A stretch of DNA of 35,263 nt, taken from Fusibacter ferrireducens (GTDB lineage Bacteria; Bacillota; Clostridia; Peptostreptococcales; Acidaminobacteraceae). Where the stretch lies: positions 1 through 35,263 of the forward strand of contig NZ_JADKNH010000023.1 in assembly GCF_015352425.1 (NCBI RefSeq). Reading direction: 5' to 3'. Each line of letters starts with the position of its first letter. The stretch's first letter is position 1. Shown here in pieces: positions 24,489 to 33,593 of the stretch. Below the pieces are notes generated by a model. That model made no database searches and had not been told where the DNA came from. It saw nothing but the letters and a program-made list of their open reading frames with translations. A program made the translations under genes and the position numbers.

Positions 24489-25013
24489 CTATTCTTTTAG
24501 TCTGCCTCTTCTCTCATAAACGTCAGCTGCTTCTCTTACATGGTTGGAGTTAATCTTGCATCCATATTTATTTTCAAGTTCGTCTGCAATGGCCAAAAGT
24601 TCTGCTTTTGTTGAACGGTAAGGTCTAAGCGCATTGTAAATTTCCAAAATGCGATCATCAGGAACACTTATGAGTTCAGCTGCTCTTCTCAAATTCATTG
24701 CAAATGCATTTCTACCCACAGATTCAGCAATTTGCGCCTGATATTCAAGCGTCTCAGGGGCAATTTTTACATCTTCCGCTGTGATGTTGCCACTCATAAT
24801 GTTTTCTATTGTAATATCCGAAAGTGATTTGCCAGTAGGGGTTTTGATCTCATTTACTCTGGTCTCACTCAGTGGATAATCCTTACGTGTCATTTTATCT
24901 GAACTGCATTCTGAACCACATGAAGCCTTACTTTGTGTCGTTTTTCCAGTGGATGTTTGCATCGACTGCATCACTTCTTTGATTACTTTTTCAAGTACTG
25001 CATTATCAACCAT
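24489..25013 (-). CDS. pduE: Propanediol dehydratase small subunit PduE
   Basis: The 174-residue gamma subunit completes the (alpha-beta-gamma)2 enzyme. The conserved part runs from DYPLSE (about 43) to the end, with ISVPDDRILEIYNALRPYRST. The first 20 residues are a helix (AVLEKVIKEVMQSM) of the encapsulation type, followed by a polar linker. It is 14 bases after pduD. Confidence 0.95.
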   Translation of the reverse strand: MVDNAVLEKVIKEVMQSMQTSTGKTTQSKASCGSECSSDKMTRKDYPLSETRVNEIKTPTGKSLSDITIENIMSGNITAEDVKIAPETLEYQAQIAESVGRNAFAMNLRRAAELISVPDDRILEIYNALRPYRSTKAELLAIADELENKYGCKINSNHVREAADVYERRGRLKE

Positions 25014-25027
25014 TTTTGCCTCCTGAT

Positions 25028-25681
25028 TTATTTGAATTCTACATTCAAGTTTTGTGATTTAGCGCCCTGTACCACATATTCTGTTTCTTTGATGTGAAGG
25101 AGTGCCGCAATTGCCTGATACTTTGGCCTTGCCATCTGATCGTTCATTGTTGGCACTGGATTAGGAGATTCTCCTTTTGCATAGCGTGCAGCGTTTCTGC
25201 CAATCGCTCTATAAATCTCTAAATCGATAAGGGGGGCTTGAGGGAACAACTCTACATTGCTGAGGGGGAATAAATCCTTTTGATGGATCACAGTAGTCCC
25301 TTTGGATTGAATGCCAATGCCAATACCTGAACCACTCAGTGTTGCCGCATGATGTGCCATGAAAGACACGTCTGATGTTTTAAGCACTCTGATCACTCTG
25401 GCTTTTAAGCCCTCTTCTTCAATCCCTGCCATGAGTTCTCTTAAAACATCTGCATGAGGAATCTTACAAATCGTCTTTGTTTGATGAATCCCAAACGCTG
25501 GTGCAATACCGATGACCACTTCATCTTTCCGCTTACCCACTTCTGCTTCTCCAATAGGGGTCAGCGAAAGACCATTTATTTCTTCAGCAGTGCAACATTT
25601 GCCGCTTTCTGCATTTTCTTTACTTAAATTTAAAATCACTTCTTCTATAATACTTCTAATCACATTTTCATTGATTTGCAT
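25028..25681 (-). CDS. pduD: Propanediol dehydratase medium subunit PduD
   Basis: The 217-residue beta subunit holds the cobalamin with the large subunit. [23 protein letters not shown] and [19 protein letters not shown] are family motifs. The first 20 residues ([18 protein letters not shown]) form an amphipathic helix like the PduD signal that brings the holoenzyme into the compartment. It is 12 bases after pduC. Confidence 0.95.
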   Translation of the reverse strand: MQINENVIRSIIEEVILNLSKENAESGKCCTAEEINGLSLTPIGEAEVGKRKDEVVIGIAPAFGIHQTKTICKIPHADVLRELMAGIEEEGLKARVIRVLKTSDVSFMAHHAATLSGSGIGIGIQSKGTTVIHQKDLFPLSNVELFPQAPLIDLEIYRAIGRNAARYAKGESPNPVPTMNDQMARPKYQAIAALLHIKETEYVVQGAKSQNLNVEFK

Positions 25682-25693
25682 AACCAGTTCCCC

Positions 25694-27358
25694 CTATTCA
25701 AAGTCTGAGGCATCAAGTGCATTCGGTATCGATTTAACTTCATTCCATCTCTCTTCAGACATCTGATAACCGGTGCCAGGCCCCATGTAATCGTTCGTAT
25801 CATTTACCGCACTAATAACATGGAAGTTTGAGTCAATAATTGCAGATGTATGCAAGTGATCACCTGAAACTCTGAGTTTCATCATACCAAGCAAACTGTC
25901 AGCAACATCATCATAACCAGCTTTTTTAACCGCTTTAACCACATCTACACCTGTAATCCCACGTTTCATCATGTTTTCGGCCGATTTTAAATCCTCAACA
26001 ACATTGCGTTCAGGCATATCTTTTGAACCATGCGCATAAGTTGCAGCTTCCACTTCTTCATCTGTAATTTCGGTTAATTCAAGTGCTCTGAACACGCCTT
26101 GGATTACTTTTGCTGCCTTATTTCTAATCTTGACGACCTCTTCTTCTCTAACCGGTTTTAAGCCACCATCGACTTTCAAGTCTCTCTGAAGAATGTTGTA
26201 ATCGTCATAATCTTCAGCATCAAAGTTTGAACCTGCGAACATATTGTCGTAGTTAGGCGTTGCACTGTATCCAGAGAAGATAAAGTCCGTTCCCGGAATC
26301 ATCTGCATAAGGGTTCTCGCCGTTCTTCTCATATCTGAATGCGAGAACGTCTGATCGTTGCCAGATGCCACTTCAAGATCCAGCATAGAAGTGATGACGT
26401 TTTCACCGAGGACTGCCCGAATACCAGAAGGCACTGCACCTGGTACGCCGATACAAGAGATGGAACCATTTTGAAGGCCTTGTACACCAGCTCCTTTAGT
26501 AATATAGATACATCTTGCTTCCAAATAGAGCATAGAGCGCTTCTCAGCATTACCCATGAGCACTTCTGAACCCGTACCAGAGGTATATCTCATTTTAAGA
26601 CCTCTAGAGGCATAAGCAGATGCTAAGAATGCTTTGGACCAAGGGGTATCGTCGCCATCGACGAAGACTTGCTCAGTACCATAAACCGATACAGTCTCTG
26701 CATAGGCTGTTAATCCTCTCATGCCAAGAACGAGCTCGGTAGCTTCTTCAACGGCACATTGCGTCAAAATCCCCGGACGTCCAACTTGAGAACCTACAAG
26801 TAAAGCCAGTGCATTAAAAGGTGCATATCTCACGATCCCCACAGTGGTCTCTTGTTCATCAAAGCCTCTCAGCGAAGACTCAGCCGCATCAGCAGCAATT
26901 TGAACGGGGTTATCTCTAAGATTAGTGACGTGACATTGATTGGAAGGTGTCTTTCTCGCTCTCATCTTCGTAAGTGCCATCATCATTTCAAGGACATTCA
27001 TTTGACCGATGACTTCAACCACTTTTGCAGGTGTCATTGAAGTTGTAAGTTTTACGAGATCTTCTCTAGGTACATTGATATCTACAAGCATTTGAGCTAA
27101 TTTTTTGGAATCCATTGCCATAACTTTTTCTGCATTTTTGAGATCAATTGCATAATCTGCAATAAACTGATCGATCATGTCAAAATCTGCTCTTGCTCGG
27201 CCATCGAGTTCCACCACAACGCCATCGACTACTTTGATGCTTGGTTTTGGATCATACGGTGAGTTCATGGCGATCAAACCCACTTCAGGCCATTCCTTTA
27301 CAAATCCGTCTTTGTTGACCGGTTTATTTGATAAAACTTCAAATCGTTTTGATTTCAT
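25694..27358 (-). CDS. pduC: B12-dependent propanediol dehydratase large subunit PduC
   Basis: The 554-residue TIM-barrel subunit carries the active site where 1,2-propanediol loses water to propionaldehyde by a radical mechanism. Family regions include MMALTKMRARKTPSNQCHVTN, TAYAETVSVYGTE and SISCIGVPGAVPSGIR. The absence of a glycyl radical domain excludes the B12-independent type. Close relatives include glycerol dehydratases, so glycerol may be an alternative substrate. The gene has an AGGAGG site and lies 17 bases after pduB. Confidence 0.96.
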   Translation of the reverse strand: MKSKRFEVLSNKPVNKDGFVKEWPEVGLIAMNSPYDPKPSIKVVDGVVVELDGRARADFDMIDQFIADYAIDLKNAEKVMAMDSKKLAQMLVDINVPREDLVKLTTSMTPAKVVEVIGQMNVLEMMMALTKMRARKTPSNQCHVTNLRDNPVQIAADAAESSLRGFDEQETTVGIVRYAPFNALALLVGSQVGRPGILTQCAVEEATELVLGMRGLTAYAETVSVYGTEQVFVDGDDTPWSKAFLASAYASRGLKMRYTSGTGSEVLMGNAEKRSMLYLEARCIYITKGAGVQGLQNGSISCIGVPGAVPSGIRAVLGENVITSMLDLEVASGNDQTFSHSDMRRTARTLMQMIPGTDFIFSGYSATPNYDNMFAGSNFDAEDYDDYNILQRDLKVDGGLKPVREEEVVKIRNKAAKVIQGVFRALELTEITDEEVEAATYAHGSKDMPERNVVEDLKSAENMMKRGITGVDVVKAVKKAGYDDVADSLLGMMKLRVSGDHLHTSAIIDSNFHVISAVNDTNDYMGPGTGYQMSEERWNEVKSIPNALDASDFE

Positions 27359-27375
27359 GTTGTGCCTCCTTCAGC

Positions 27376-28173
27376 CTAGATATATGGTGTTGTTGAAGAT
27401 GGTGCTTTTTCATTGCCCAAAGTTTCAAGTAATGAAACGCCAACTTCTTTTGCTGCAAGAACAGCCTGTCTAACGGCACCTGAATCACCGCTGATGAGTA
27501 AAATGGATTCATTACTATATGAAGTCGTGCTTGGTGAAGAGTAACCGATAATTTCTACATTTGCCGCTTTCACAGCCGTATCTGCACATAAGACGCCGAT
27601 AGCTGCTGGCGCACCCACGATAACGCCGAATGATTTGCCAACAGGTGCCCCGAAAGCAACATTACAAGCATGGGATGCCCTTGCTGTGTACTGAAGTTCA
27701 ATATGGCCTGCACTGTTGCCATAGACGTCGCCAAAAGTGCGATCTAATTCTTTAAGGCAAACTTCAACAGCTCTTTTTGCATCAGAGACATCTTCCGCAC
27801 CAAAGAGGATTAAACAACCGTGACCTGCGCCACCTTTTGTATCTCTTGGAAGTTCAATTGAAATAATTTCTGTATTGGTTGCTTTTACAGCTTCATCTGC
27901 CGCCATAATGTGAGGACCAGCTCCAGTACGTGCTCCAATGATGCCAATAGATCTATATTTAGGATCAAGTTTCATAAATTCATGTAACCCTCTATCTACG
28001 TTTGCAATTACAAGTCCAACTGTATCCCCAATGGCAGTGCCCACGAACTCAGTTAAGTTGTTGCCCTTGAAGCAAACACTTGATTCCAATTCTTTCTTTT
28101 CAGCTTCTGGTTGGCTGTCGCCAATTTTCTTCATAACTTCAGACATTACTTTTTCAATTAATTGTTCTGACAT
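27376..28173 (-). CDS. pduB: Major trimeric shell protein PduB
   Basis: The 265-residue protein has two permuted BMC domains (about 40-150 and 155-260) and forms trimers. Key stretches are EFVGTAIGDTVGLVIANVD and FGVIVGAPAAIGVLCADTAVKAANVEI. The N-terminal 30 residues (QLIEKVMSEVMKKIGD) correspond to the PduB extension that tethers the enzyme core to the shell. It is 17 bases after pduA. Confidence 0.95.
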   Translation of the reverse strand: MSEQLIEKVMSEVMKKIGDSQPEAEKKELESSVCFKGNNLTEFVGTAIGDTVGLVIANVDRGLHEFMKLDPKYRSIGIIGARTGAGPHIMAADEAVKATNTEIISIELPRDTKGGAGHGCLILFGAEDVSDAKRAVEVCLKELDRTFGDVYGNSAGHIELQYTARASHACNVAFGAPVGKSFGVIVGAPAAIGVLCADTAVKAANVEIIGYSSPSTTSYSNESILLISGDSGAVRQAVLAAKEVGVSLLETLGNEKAPSSTTPYI

Positions 28174-28190
28174 TTTGTCCCCTCCAATTC

Positions 28191-28469
28191 TTATTCATGT
28201 GATGGCAATATTTTTTCCACATCTGTATGTGGTCTAGGAATAACATGTGCTGAAATAACTTGTCCTACTTTTTGTGCTGCTGCTGCGCCTGCATCTGTAG
28301 CGGCTTTAACAGCACCAACATCCCCTCTTACCATTACTGTTACAAGTCCTGAACCAATTTTTTCATAACCTACTAGTTGAACATTTGCTGATTTAACCAT
28401 TGCATCAGCCGCTTCTATAGCGCCAACTAGACCTTTAGTTTCAATCATACCTAAGGCTTCTTTAGACAT
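28191..28469 (-). CDS. pduA: Hexameric shell protein PduA, first gene of pdu operon
   Basis: The 92-residue BMC protein has pore residues K37-IGSG-L42, with S40 corresponding to the serine of the propanediol-selective pore known from PduA. It starts with a strong AAGGAGG site and is preceded by a terminator hairpin and a row of TGTGC-type repeats, which are the probable control region of the operon. Confidence 0.94.
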   Translation of the reverse strand: MSKEALGMIETKGLVGAIEAADAMVKSANVQLVGYEKIGSGLVTVMVRGDVGAVKAATDAGAAAAQKVGQVISAHVIPRPHTDVEKILPSHE

Positions 28470-28507
28470 CGCATTTCCTCCTTAATCGTTTTTGGGATAC
28501 TCTCATC

Positions 28508-28532
28508 ATAAAAAAAAACAGCCCGAAGGCTG
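28508..28532 (-). terminator. Terminator between regulator gene and pduA
   Basis: On the minus strand ACAGCC-TTCG-GGCTGT is followed by nine T, a textbook intrinsic terminator. It lies 190 bases after the response regulator stop and 38 bases before the pduA start. It ends the regulator transcript, and a promoter upstream of it would need read-through to reach pduA. Confidence 0.85.
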
Positions 28533-28609
28533 TAATAGTATTCTTTCAAATTCATATACTTTTTTGTGTTCTTCATTAGATGAAGGCTACTTTTTTATGC
28601 TGCTCTGAT

Positions 28610-28631
28610 AAATTTATGTGCACATAAATTT
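28610..28631. promoter_or_regulatory. 22-bp perfect palindrome upstream of pduA
   Basis: AAATTTATGTG is followed directly by its complement, giving a central TGTGCACA. It lies about 140 bases before pduA. It shares TGTGC with the nearby direct repeats at 28669-28709, so it may be part of the binding region of the AraC-type regulator. Confidence 0.6.
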
Positions 28632-28668
28632 TATATGATGATCTTTCAAACCTTCCACTCACTACCTT

Positions 28669-28709
28669 TTGTGCGCCTATTGTGCACCTTCTGAACATCT
28701 ATTGTGCAC
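28669..28709. promoter_or_regulatory. Repeated TTGTGC motifs, probable regulator binding sites
   Basis: TTGTGC occurs at 28669, 28680 and 28702, that is 11 and 22 bases apart, on one face of the helix. AraC-type activators usually bind direct repeats with about 21-base spacing. The 13-mer at 28670-28682 recurs exactly at 13506-13518. Confidence 0.6.
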
Positions 28710-28719
28710 TTCCCAAGTG

Positions 28720-29790
28720 TCAGATGAGCCATTTGGAATTGGAGATGCTATGATTTTTTACAAGTAGCGGACTCGCCTCTGCCTGTTTCATATGCTGTGC
28801 CTTGCGGTATTCATTTGGGGATTGTCCCACCTGTTTTTTGAAGACCTTGCTGAAATAATTGGCTTCATTGAACCCTAAATCAAAGGCAATGCTGATAATA
28901 GGGGCATCTGATTGTGACAGTTTTTCACATGCAATCTCAATCTTACGTCTTGTGACATAGTGAATGAAGTTCTCCCCCACTTCGCTTTTAAAGAGCTTGC
29001 TGAAGTAGTGAGAGCTGATGTTCATGTACTCTGCCACGCTTTCAAGCGAAAAATCCTTCGTCATATAGAATTCGATGTAATTCAGTGCGTATTCAATTTC
29101 ACGGTCATAGGGGCTGAGTTTTCTCTGAATCATCTTTTCAAAAATTTTATCCAGTATAAGTTCAATAAAATCAAAACTTTCCTTAAGTCTTAATTTTTTT
29201 TGAGACAAATTTTTGAGCTCTGCCGCACTTTTTTTGTCCAGCATGATTTCGAAGCACTCAGCTGCCTCTAGAAGCGTCGTCAAGATACCTTTGATCACTT
29301 CAACTTCGTTATCTTTTGCATAGGCACTTCCAAAAAGTGCCATCAGATGTTCACGAGTAACTTTAACCTGCCCTTTAAAGAGCGCCCTTTTAAAGAGTTG
29401 AAGATGATCTTTGGGGACAATGATCTCATGAGGCTTTATATACTTGAATGTCTCTGCCACTTTTTCTGGTCTTGAGGGTTTGAGCAAGTAATCATTTGCA
29501 TCGACTTTTATAGCTTCACGTGCATATTCAAAATCTGCAAAGGCTGTCAGTATGACGATGGCCACGGTTTTATTGTGTATTCTAATATGTCGACAAGCTT
29601 CAATACCGTCCATCTTGGGCATTTTGATGTCCATAAAGATGAGATCTATTTTTTCTGAATCCATAATTTTTAAAGCGTCCAAACCATTTTCTGCCTCATA
29701 TATCTTCAGGGGTTCAGGCATTTCATTTAAAATAATCTTGAGTGACTGACGCTCAAAATATTCATCATCTACGATTAAAATCTTATGCAT
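28720..29790 (-). CDS. AraC-type response regulator, probable pdu activator
   Basis: The 356-residue protein has a receiver domain (1-120) with D8/D9, phospho-acceptor D54 and lysine in the LKPSRP segment, a middle region, and two AraC helix-turn-helix motifs at about 245-340 (LESVAEYMNISSHYFSKLFK and IISIAFDLGFNEANYFSKVFKKQVGQSPNEYRK). It overlaps the kinase gene by 8 bases and lies directly upstream of the pdu operon. It should activate pduA and pduQ when phosphorylated, by analogy with PocR-type control. Confidence 0.92.
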   Translation of the reverse strand: MHKILIVDDEYFERQSLKIILNEMPEPLKIYEAENGLDALKIMDSEKIDLIFMDIKMPKMDGIEACRHIRIHNKTVAIVILTAFADFEYAREAIKVDANDYLLKPSRPEKVAETFKYIKPHEIIVPKDHLQLFKRALFKGQVKVTREHLMALFGSAYAKDNEVEVIKGILTTLLEAAECFEIMLDKKSAAELKNLSQKKLRLKESFDFIELILDKIFEKMIQRKLSPYDREIEYALNYIEFYMTKDFSLESVAEYMNISSHYFSKLFKSEVGENFIHYVTRRKIEIACEKLSQSDAPIISIAFDLGFNEANYFSKVFKKQVGQSPNEYRKAQHMKQAEASPLLVKNHSISNSKWLI

Positions 29791-31042
29791 AGCTCTGTTC
29801 CTTTGGTATTTTCACGGTTATTTTCGTACCCATATTTAATCTGCTTTCAATTTGCAATCTGTATTGTTCTCCAAATCTGTGGATCAAGCGCTTTTCCAGA
29901 GTGATCAAACCCGTTCCAGTGGATTTATTCGTCTTAGATTTGTAATTGCCCTCTTGAATGGCCTTTATCGTTTCTTTTGGAATGCCTCTGCCATTATCCT
30001 CTACTATAATATAAGCGTTTTGTTGATCTTCTTTAGAGTACACATTTAATTTGCCACACGCATCCATTTCAAAGAGGCCATGATCTATGGCATTGGCCAC
30101 TAGAGGCTGAATAATCATAAAAGGGACTTTTAGGTCATTCAATGCGGCATCAATCCTAATTTGGATATCTATTTTATTGCCCAGTCTCACATTTTGAATC
30201 TGCAAGTACTTGTCATTATAGTCAATCTCCTCTGCCAGAGTAACCATATAGTGCATTTTATTTTGAATTGTATACCTGAGCATATCGGATAGAGAATAGA
30301 TCATATCAGATGTGTTCTTTGCCTTTTCAATCATGGCCAAACTATTGATGGTGTTGAGTACATTGAATAAAAAATGAGGATTGACTTGAGACTGAAGTAA
30401 CTGCAACTCCGATTCTCTCAAATTCTTTTCAAGTGTGACACGCATGGCCATTTCACCGATCAATTTATTGTTTTTTTCGTTGAGCTCTTCTTGAATCCTC
30501 TGATTAAAAGCCTGTTCAACAATATAATTTGCCATGATATACATCAGCTTTGCGGCACTTTCCACTTCTTGGACTGTAACGGCTTCAATTTCATCATAGA
30601 ATTGTCTTAACTCAGTATCTGTTAACCGCTCATCAACAATGCTCTGGTCATAGGGAATCGCATTGGCGTACTCGCCATCTTTCACCTTGACTTGACCACC
30701 AAGTATCGATCCCAAATACTGCCCTTCAAATAAGAGTGGCACAGCAAAGTCCACAAGACCTGTATGACATTTATATATAAAAGGTTTTTGGCTTCTGGCA
30801 GCTTCAACACCACCATGTGCATCAGACTTATAACAAATGCGCTTACATTGATCATTTTCTCTAAACTTCTGACAGAATTTAGTGAAATTACTGTGCTGAG
30901 TAATCGGCTCCCCTTTGAAATCCACAGTGATGACAGCCATTTTGGTCACATCTGAAAAATTGTCCTGAATGTCTTGCAACAAAGCCATATCGACAATATC
31001 CTTTATTCCTACCCTTCTTAAAATGGTACTCCCTCCCCTCAA
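29783..31042 (-). CDS. PocR-domain sensor histidine kinase
   Basis: The 419-residue protein has an N-terminal PocR ligand domain (about 12-175) with cysteines C57, C66, C70 and C92, a short coiled coil (about 180-215), a LytS-type kinase domain with H223 in QVNPHFLFN and an ATPase domain with PLVANAIDHG and DNGRGIP. PocR domains sense propanediol or related small molecules in Salmonella; no membrane helix is present, so it senses inside the cell. The listed ATG at 31042 has no ribosome site; an AGGGGAGGG lies inside the frame just before an ATT codon at 31024, which may be the true start. Confidence 0.92.
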   Translation of the reverse strand: MRGGSTILRRVGIKDIVDMALLQDIQDNFSDVTKMAVITVDFKGEPITQHSNFTKFCQKFRENDQCKRICYKSDAHGGVEAARSQKPFIYKCHTGLVDFAVPLLFEGQYLGSILGGQVKVKDGEYANAIPYDQSIVDERLTDTELRQFYDEIEAVTVQEVESAAKLMYIMANYIVEQAFNQRIQEELNEKNNKLIGEMAMRVTLEKNLRESELQLLQSQVNPHFLFNVLNTINSLAMIEKAKNTSDMIYSLSDMLRYTIQNKMHYMVTLAEEIDYNDKYLQIQNVRLGNKIDIQIRIDAALNDLKVPFMIIQPLVANAIDHGLFEMDACGKLNVYSKEDQQNAYIIVEDNGRGIPKETIKAIQEGNYKSKTNKSTGTGLITLEKRLIHRFGEQYRLQIESRLNMGTKITVKIPKEQSYA

Positions 31043-31496
31043 GACGATAACATATCACTTAATTGACATTAAATAAATATAGGATAATCATCCTAATTGT
31101 ATCATTTAGGATACAATTGATAATCATTTTTGGTTCAATTGAGTATTTTTTTATCACGCTATCACAATATTTTACCCTCTCCCAAAATCTCCATCAGGTA
31201 AAATATTGACCTTTTTGTATAACAAATTGTGATTGGCTTGATATTTGCTTAAGATTCCTATAGGCTTATTCAGTACTAAATGTATTTTGTCTTTATTCAA
31301 CATTTGATTTTGATGAAAAAACCTCTGTGAATCCACCCTTGTGACCTAATGTCACGGATTACAGGAGGCTATTTTAAACCGATCCATTCCACACGCTTCT
31401 ATACTTTAAGTTGATAGCAATAGTTGATAACAATAGATGAATCATATCCCTGTAGATCAGCAAAATGTTGAGCAGATTATTTATTAAGGAGTTACC
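31043..31496. promoter_or_regulatory. Divergent control region between kinase and pduQ
   Basis: This 454-base region holds three inverted repeats: AATTGTATC/GATACAATT (31095-31118), CAATATTTTACC/GGTAAAATATTG with a 20-base gap (31165-31208), and a terminator-like hairpin (31314-31369). A 13-base tandem repeat TTGATARCAATAG is at 31411-31436 just upstream of pduQ. No ORF is supported. Promoters for both directions are expected here, but I cannot fix them. Confidence 0.55.
31314..31369 (-). terminator. Terminator-like hairpin upstream of the kinase gene
   Basis: CCTCTGTGAATCC pairs with GGATTACAGGAGG, closed by an inner hairpin GTGAC/GTCAC. On the minus strand a run of six T follows, so transcription towards the kinase would stop here. 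It stands about 270 bases before the kinase start, where nothing upstream on the minus strand ends closely, so it may be an attenuator. Confidence 0.55.
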
Positions 31497-32627
31497 ATGA
31501 AAAAAATTATGAACCCAACTCAAATTATATACGACACCAGTGCCGTTGACTATATTGCTTCATTAAAGCCAAAAAATGTCTGTATTACCACCGATCCCAT
31601 TATGCTCAAATTAGGCATACTAGATCCCATTCGAGATTATCTGAAGGCCCAAAAAATCGCATACGAAATTTTTTCAGATGTTCAGCCCGATCCCAGTGAA
31701 GCACTTGTTCAAAAGGGCCTCATGCACATTATTGAAACCAAACCGGATTTAATCATTGCACTGGGCGGCGGATCTGCCATTGACCTCGCCAAGGCCATCG
31801 TGTTTTACTGCATCAAAATCAAAGAAAAGCTCATGCAGTCTGAATACATTCACAAACCGCTTTTCGTGGCGATTCCCACCACAAGTGGCACGGGTTCAGA
31901 GGTGACCAATTATGCTGTGATCACTTCATCTGACGGGAAAAAACAAGTGATTCAATCTGAACTCATACAACCCGATGTGGCAATTTTAGATGCCAGCTTA
32001 ACATTAAGCGCCCCTGACAATTTGACAGCAGAAACGGGATTTGACGCGTTGACACATGCACTTGAAGCCATTGTATCTTTAGAAAGCAACCCCTTCAGTG
32101 AAGCATATGCGCTTAAAGCCATTGAACTGATCTTCGAAAATTTGATCCCTGCGTATCAAACCTGTACCCATTTGGAAAGCAAAAAAAATATGCAATTGGC
32201 CTCCACTATGGCTGGCATGGCATTTAATCAATCAGGGCTCGGATTGTGCCACAGTATTGCACACAGTATCGGCGCAACCTGCCATCTCTCTCATGGCTTA
32301 TCCAATGCCTTGGTACTCCCAGAAGTTATGAAATTCAATAGTCGTAACCACCAGGTTAGAGATCAGTACAACATGGTCTCTCAATATCTGGGGTTGGTCT
32401 TAGACAGTCCTGATATGAATGTCAAAGCACTCATTGAATCCATCCGTATCATCAAACAAAGATTGAATTTACCCACACACCTGCATGAACTCAATATACC
32501 AATGGATGTCATTCTCAGCAACATGCCCAAGATCATTACAGAGGTTAAACAGGACTTTTGTTCTGAAAGCAATCCTATAAATTTCACAGACGAGGATATT
32601 CGCGGCATCATCATGACCATATGCTAG
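31497..32627 (+). CDS. pduQ: Iron-containing alcohol dehydrogenase PduQ
   Basis: The 376-residue group III alcohol dehydrogenase reduces propionaldehyde to 1-propanol and regenerates NAD+ for PduP. NAD motif GGGSAIDLAKA (90-100), PTTSGTGSEVT (128-137), and metal ligands D183, H187, H252 and H266 are present. It has an AAGGAG site 6 bases from ATG. It is on the opposite strand from the main operon, separated by the regulator genes, but position and function support its role in the same pathway. Other alcohol dehydrogenases of the family have similar motifs, so the substrate is inferred. Confidence 0.85.
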   Translation: MKKIMNPTQIIYDTSAVDYIASLKPKNVCITTDPIMLKLGILDPIRDYLKAQKIAYEIFSDVQPDPSEALVQKGLMHIIETKPDLIIALGGGSAIDLAKAIVFYCIKIKEKLMQSEYIHKPLFVAIPTTSGTGSEVTNYAVITSSDGKKQVIQSELIQPDVAILDASLTLSAPDNLTAETGFDALTHALEAIVSLESNPFSEAYALKAIELIFENLIPAYQTCTHLESKKNMQLASTMAGMAFNQSGLGLCHSIAHSIGATCHLSHGLSNALVLPEVMKFNSRNHQVRDQYNMVSQYLGLVLDSPDMNVKALIESIRIIKQRLNLPTHLHELNIPMDVILSNMPKIITEVKQDFCSESNPINFTDEDIRGIIMTIC

Positions 32628-32661
32628 TCCACGACTTTACACCATCCTCTCAATACAAAAT

Positions 32662-32707
32662 AGGCGCCATACAAGCAACACCTTTTGTTGTTTGTACAGC
32701 GCCTTTT
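32662..32707. terminator. Terminator between convergent pduQ and lipoprotein genes
   Basis: AGGCGC...TACAAGCAACA pairs with TGTTGTTTGTA...GCGCCT and is followed by TTTT. It starts 35 bases after the pduQ stop. A further hairpin, CGCTTGCA/TGCAAGCG at 32741-32793, lies nearer the lipoprotein gene and may stop the opposite transcript. Confidence 0.7.
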
Positions 32708-32833
32708 AAGTGCTATTATCTTTTACCTTAATTTCATTTACGCTTGCAATCACTTTTTTGTAATCATTTTTTTGTAATTACCTTCTGCAAGCGCTCTTCT
32801 TAAGCCAGTTTTGACCTGTATTGTAATCGCTTC

Positions 32834-33391
32834 TTATTGCACATTGCCTTCTAAAAGCATCTTCCCAATGAATTCACATCCCAAGTGATAAGAAGAGCCA
32901 TCATCCATTGTGGCAACAATGTACTTTTCTTCACCGTAGCTTGAAATAAAGACGGTTTTCCCATCTTCAAGCTCTATCGTCATTGACATTCCAGTGATCA
33001 TTTCAATATGAGCAGTATCCATGATAAAGCTTTCATTGTAGGCCTTTTTAATCTCTTGAATTTCTTCTGCTGTAAAAGTTCGATCTACCACATTGCCTTC
33101 AATATCTCTTAGAGTGATGGATTTAATATCGCCTATGGCTTTGGCCTCTTGCATTGCTTTTGCCGCCTCCTCACTCATCTTAGGGCTTGTCCCAGATGCA
33201 AGATTGGATGAATCTGTTCCAGATTCATTTAAAGTTTCATCACCAGATTCGCTTGCTGATTGAGATACAGGCGAGTTTGGTGCGCCTGCATTTGACCCTA
33301 AATCTGAATCTTCAACTTTTTGAGCACAACCGGTTAAACCCATGAGGCTAACACTTATAATTACACATCCGATTAATAAACTTTTTTTCAT
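32834..33391 (-). CDS. Lipoprotein of unknown function
   Basis: The 185-residue protein has a lipoprotein signal peptide with lipobox LTGC (cleavage before C22), then a Ser/Gly/Asp-rich linker to about residue 70 and a folded domain of about 110 residues. The domain contains IKSITLRDIEGNVVDRTFTAEEIQEIKKAYN and looks like a small beta-rich domain found in several clostridial lipoproteins. No function is known to me. It faces pduQ convergently. Confidence 0.8.
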   Translation of the reverse strand: MKKSLLIGCVIISVSLMGLTGCAQKVEDSDLGSNAGAPNSPVSQSASESGDETLNESGTDSSNLASGTSPKMSEEAAKAMQEAKAIGDIKSITLRDIEGNVVDRTFTAEEIQEIKKAYNESFIMDTAHIEMITGMSMTIELEDGKTVFISSYGEEKYIVATMDDGSSYHLGCEFIGKMLLEGNVQ

Positions 33392-33593
33392 AATTTACTC
33401 CTTTATTCTCGCTAAAATTTAAATGTCTATACACAGTAAGACGACATAAAGTTCAAAAGAGTTCCCTTTTAGGACCTTTTTTTTGCCAGCTTTTTTTATT
33501 TTATTTTCTTATTTCATTTTTCTAAATTGGTTAAATAGCATAGACAACAGAACCTTTTTCATGTTAGATTAGAGAAAACCCATGGAGGATTCA
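33392..33593. other. Divergent intergenic region
   Basis: About 200 bases separate the divergently transcribed lipoprotein and DUF1846 genes; promoters for both should lie here. I see AT-rich sequence with T-tracts at 33478-33520 but no clear boxes. Confidence 0.4.

Noticed and set aside
28191-28469. pduA and pduJ as a recent gene duplication by recombination
   Set aside because: Such paralogue pairs are standard in pdu operons and the genes differ at many silent positions.
31314-31369. T-box or cobalamin riboswitch
   Set aside because: AGGGTGG is present on the minus strand, but the rest of the T-box motif is not, and there is no B12 box; it reads as a terminator hairpin.
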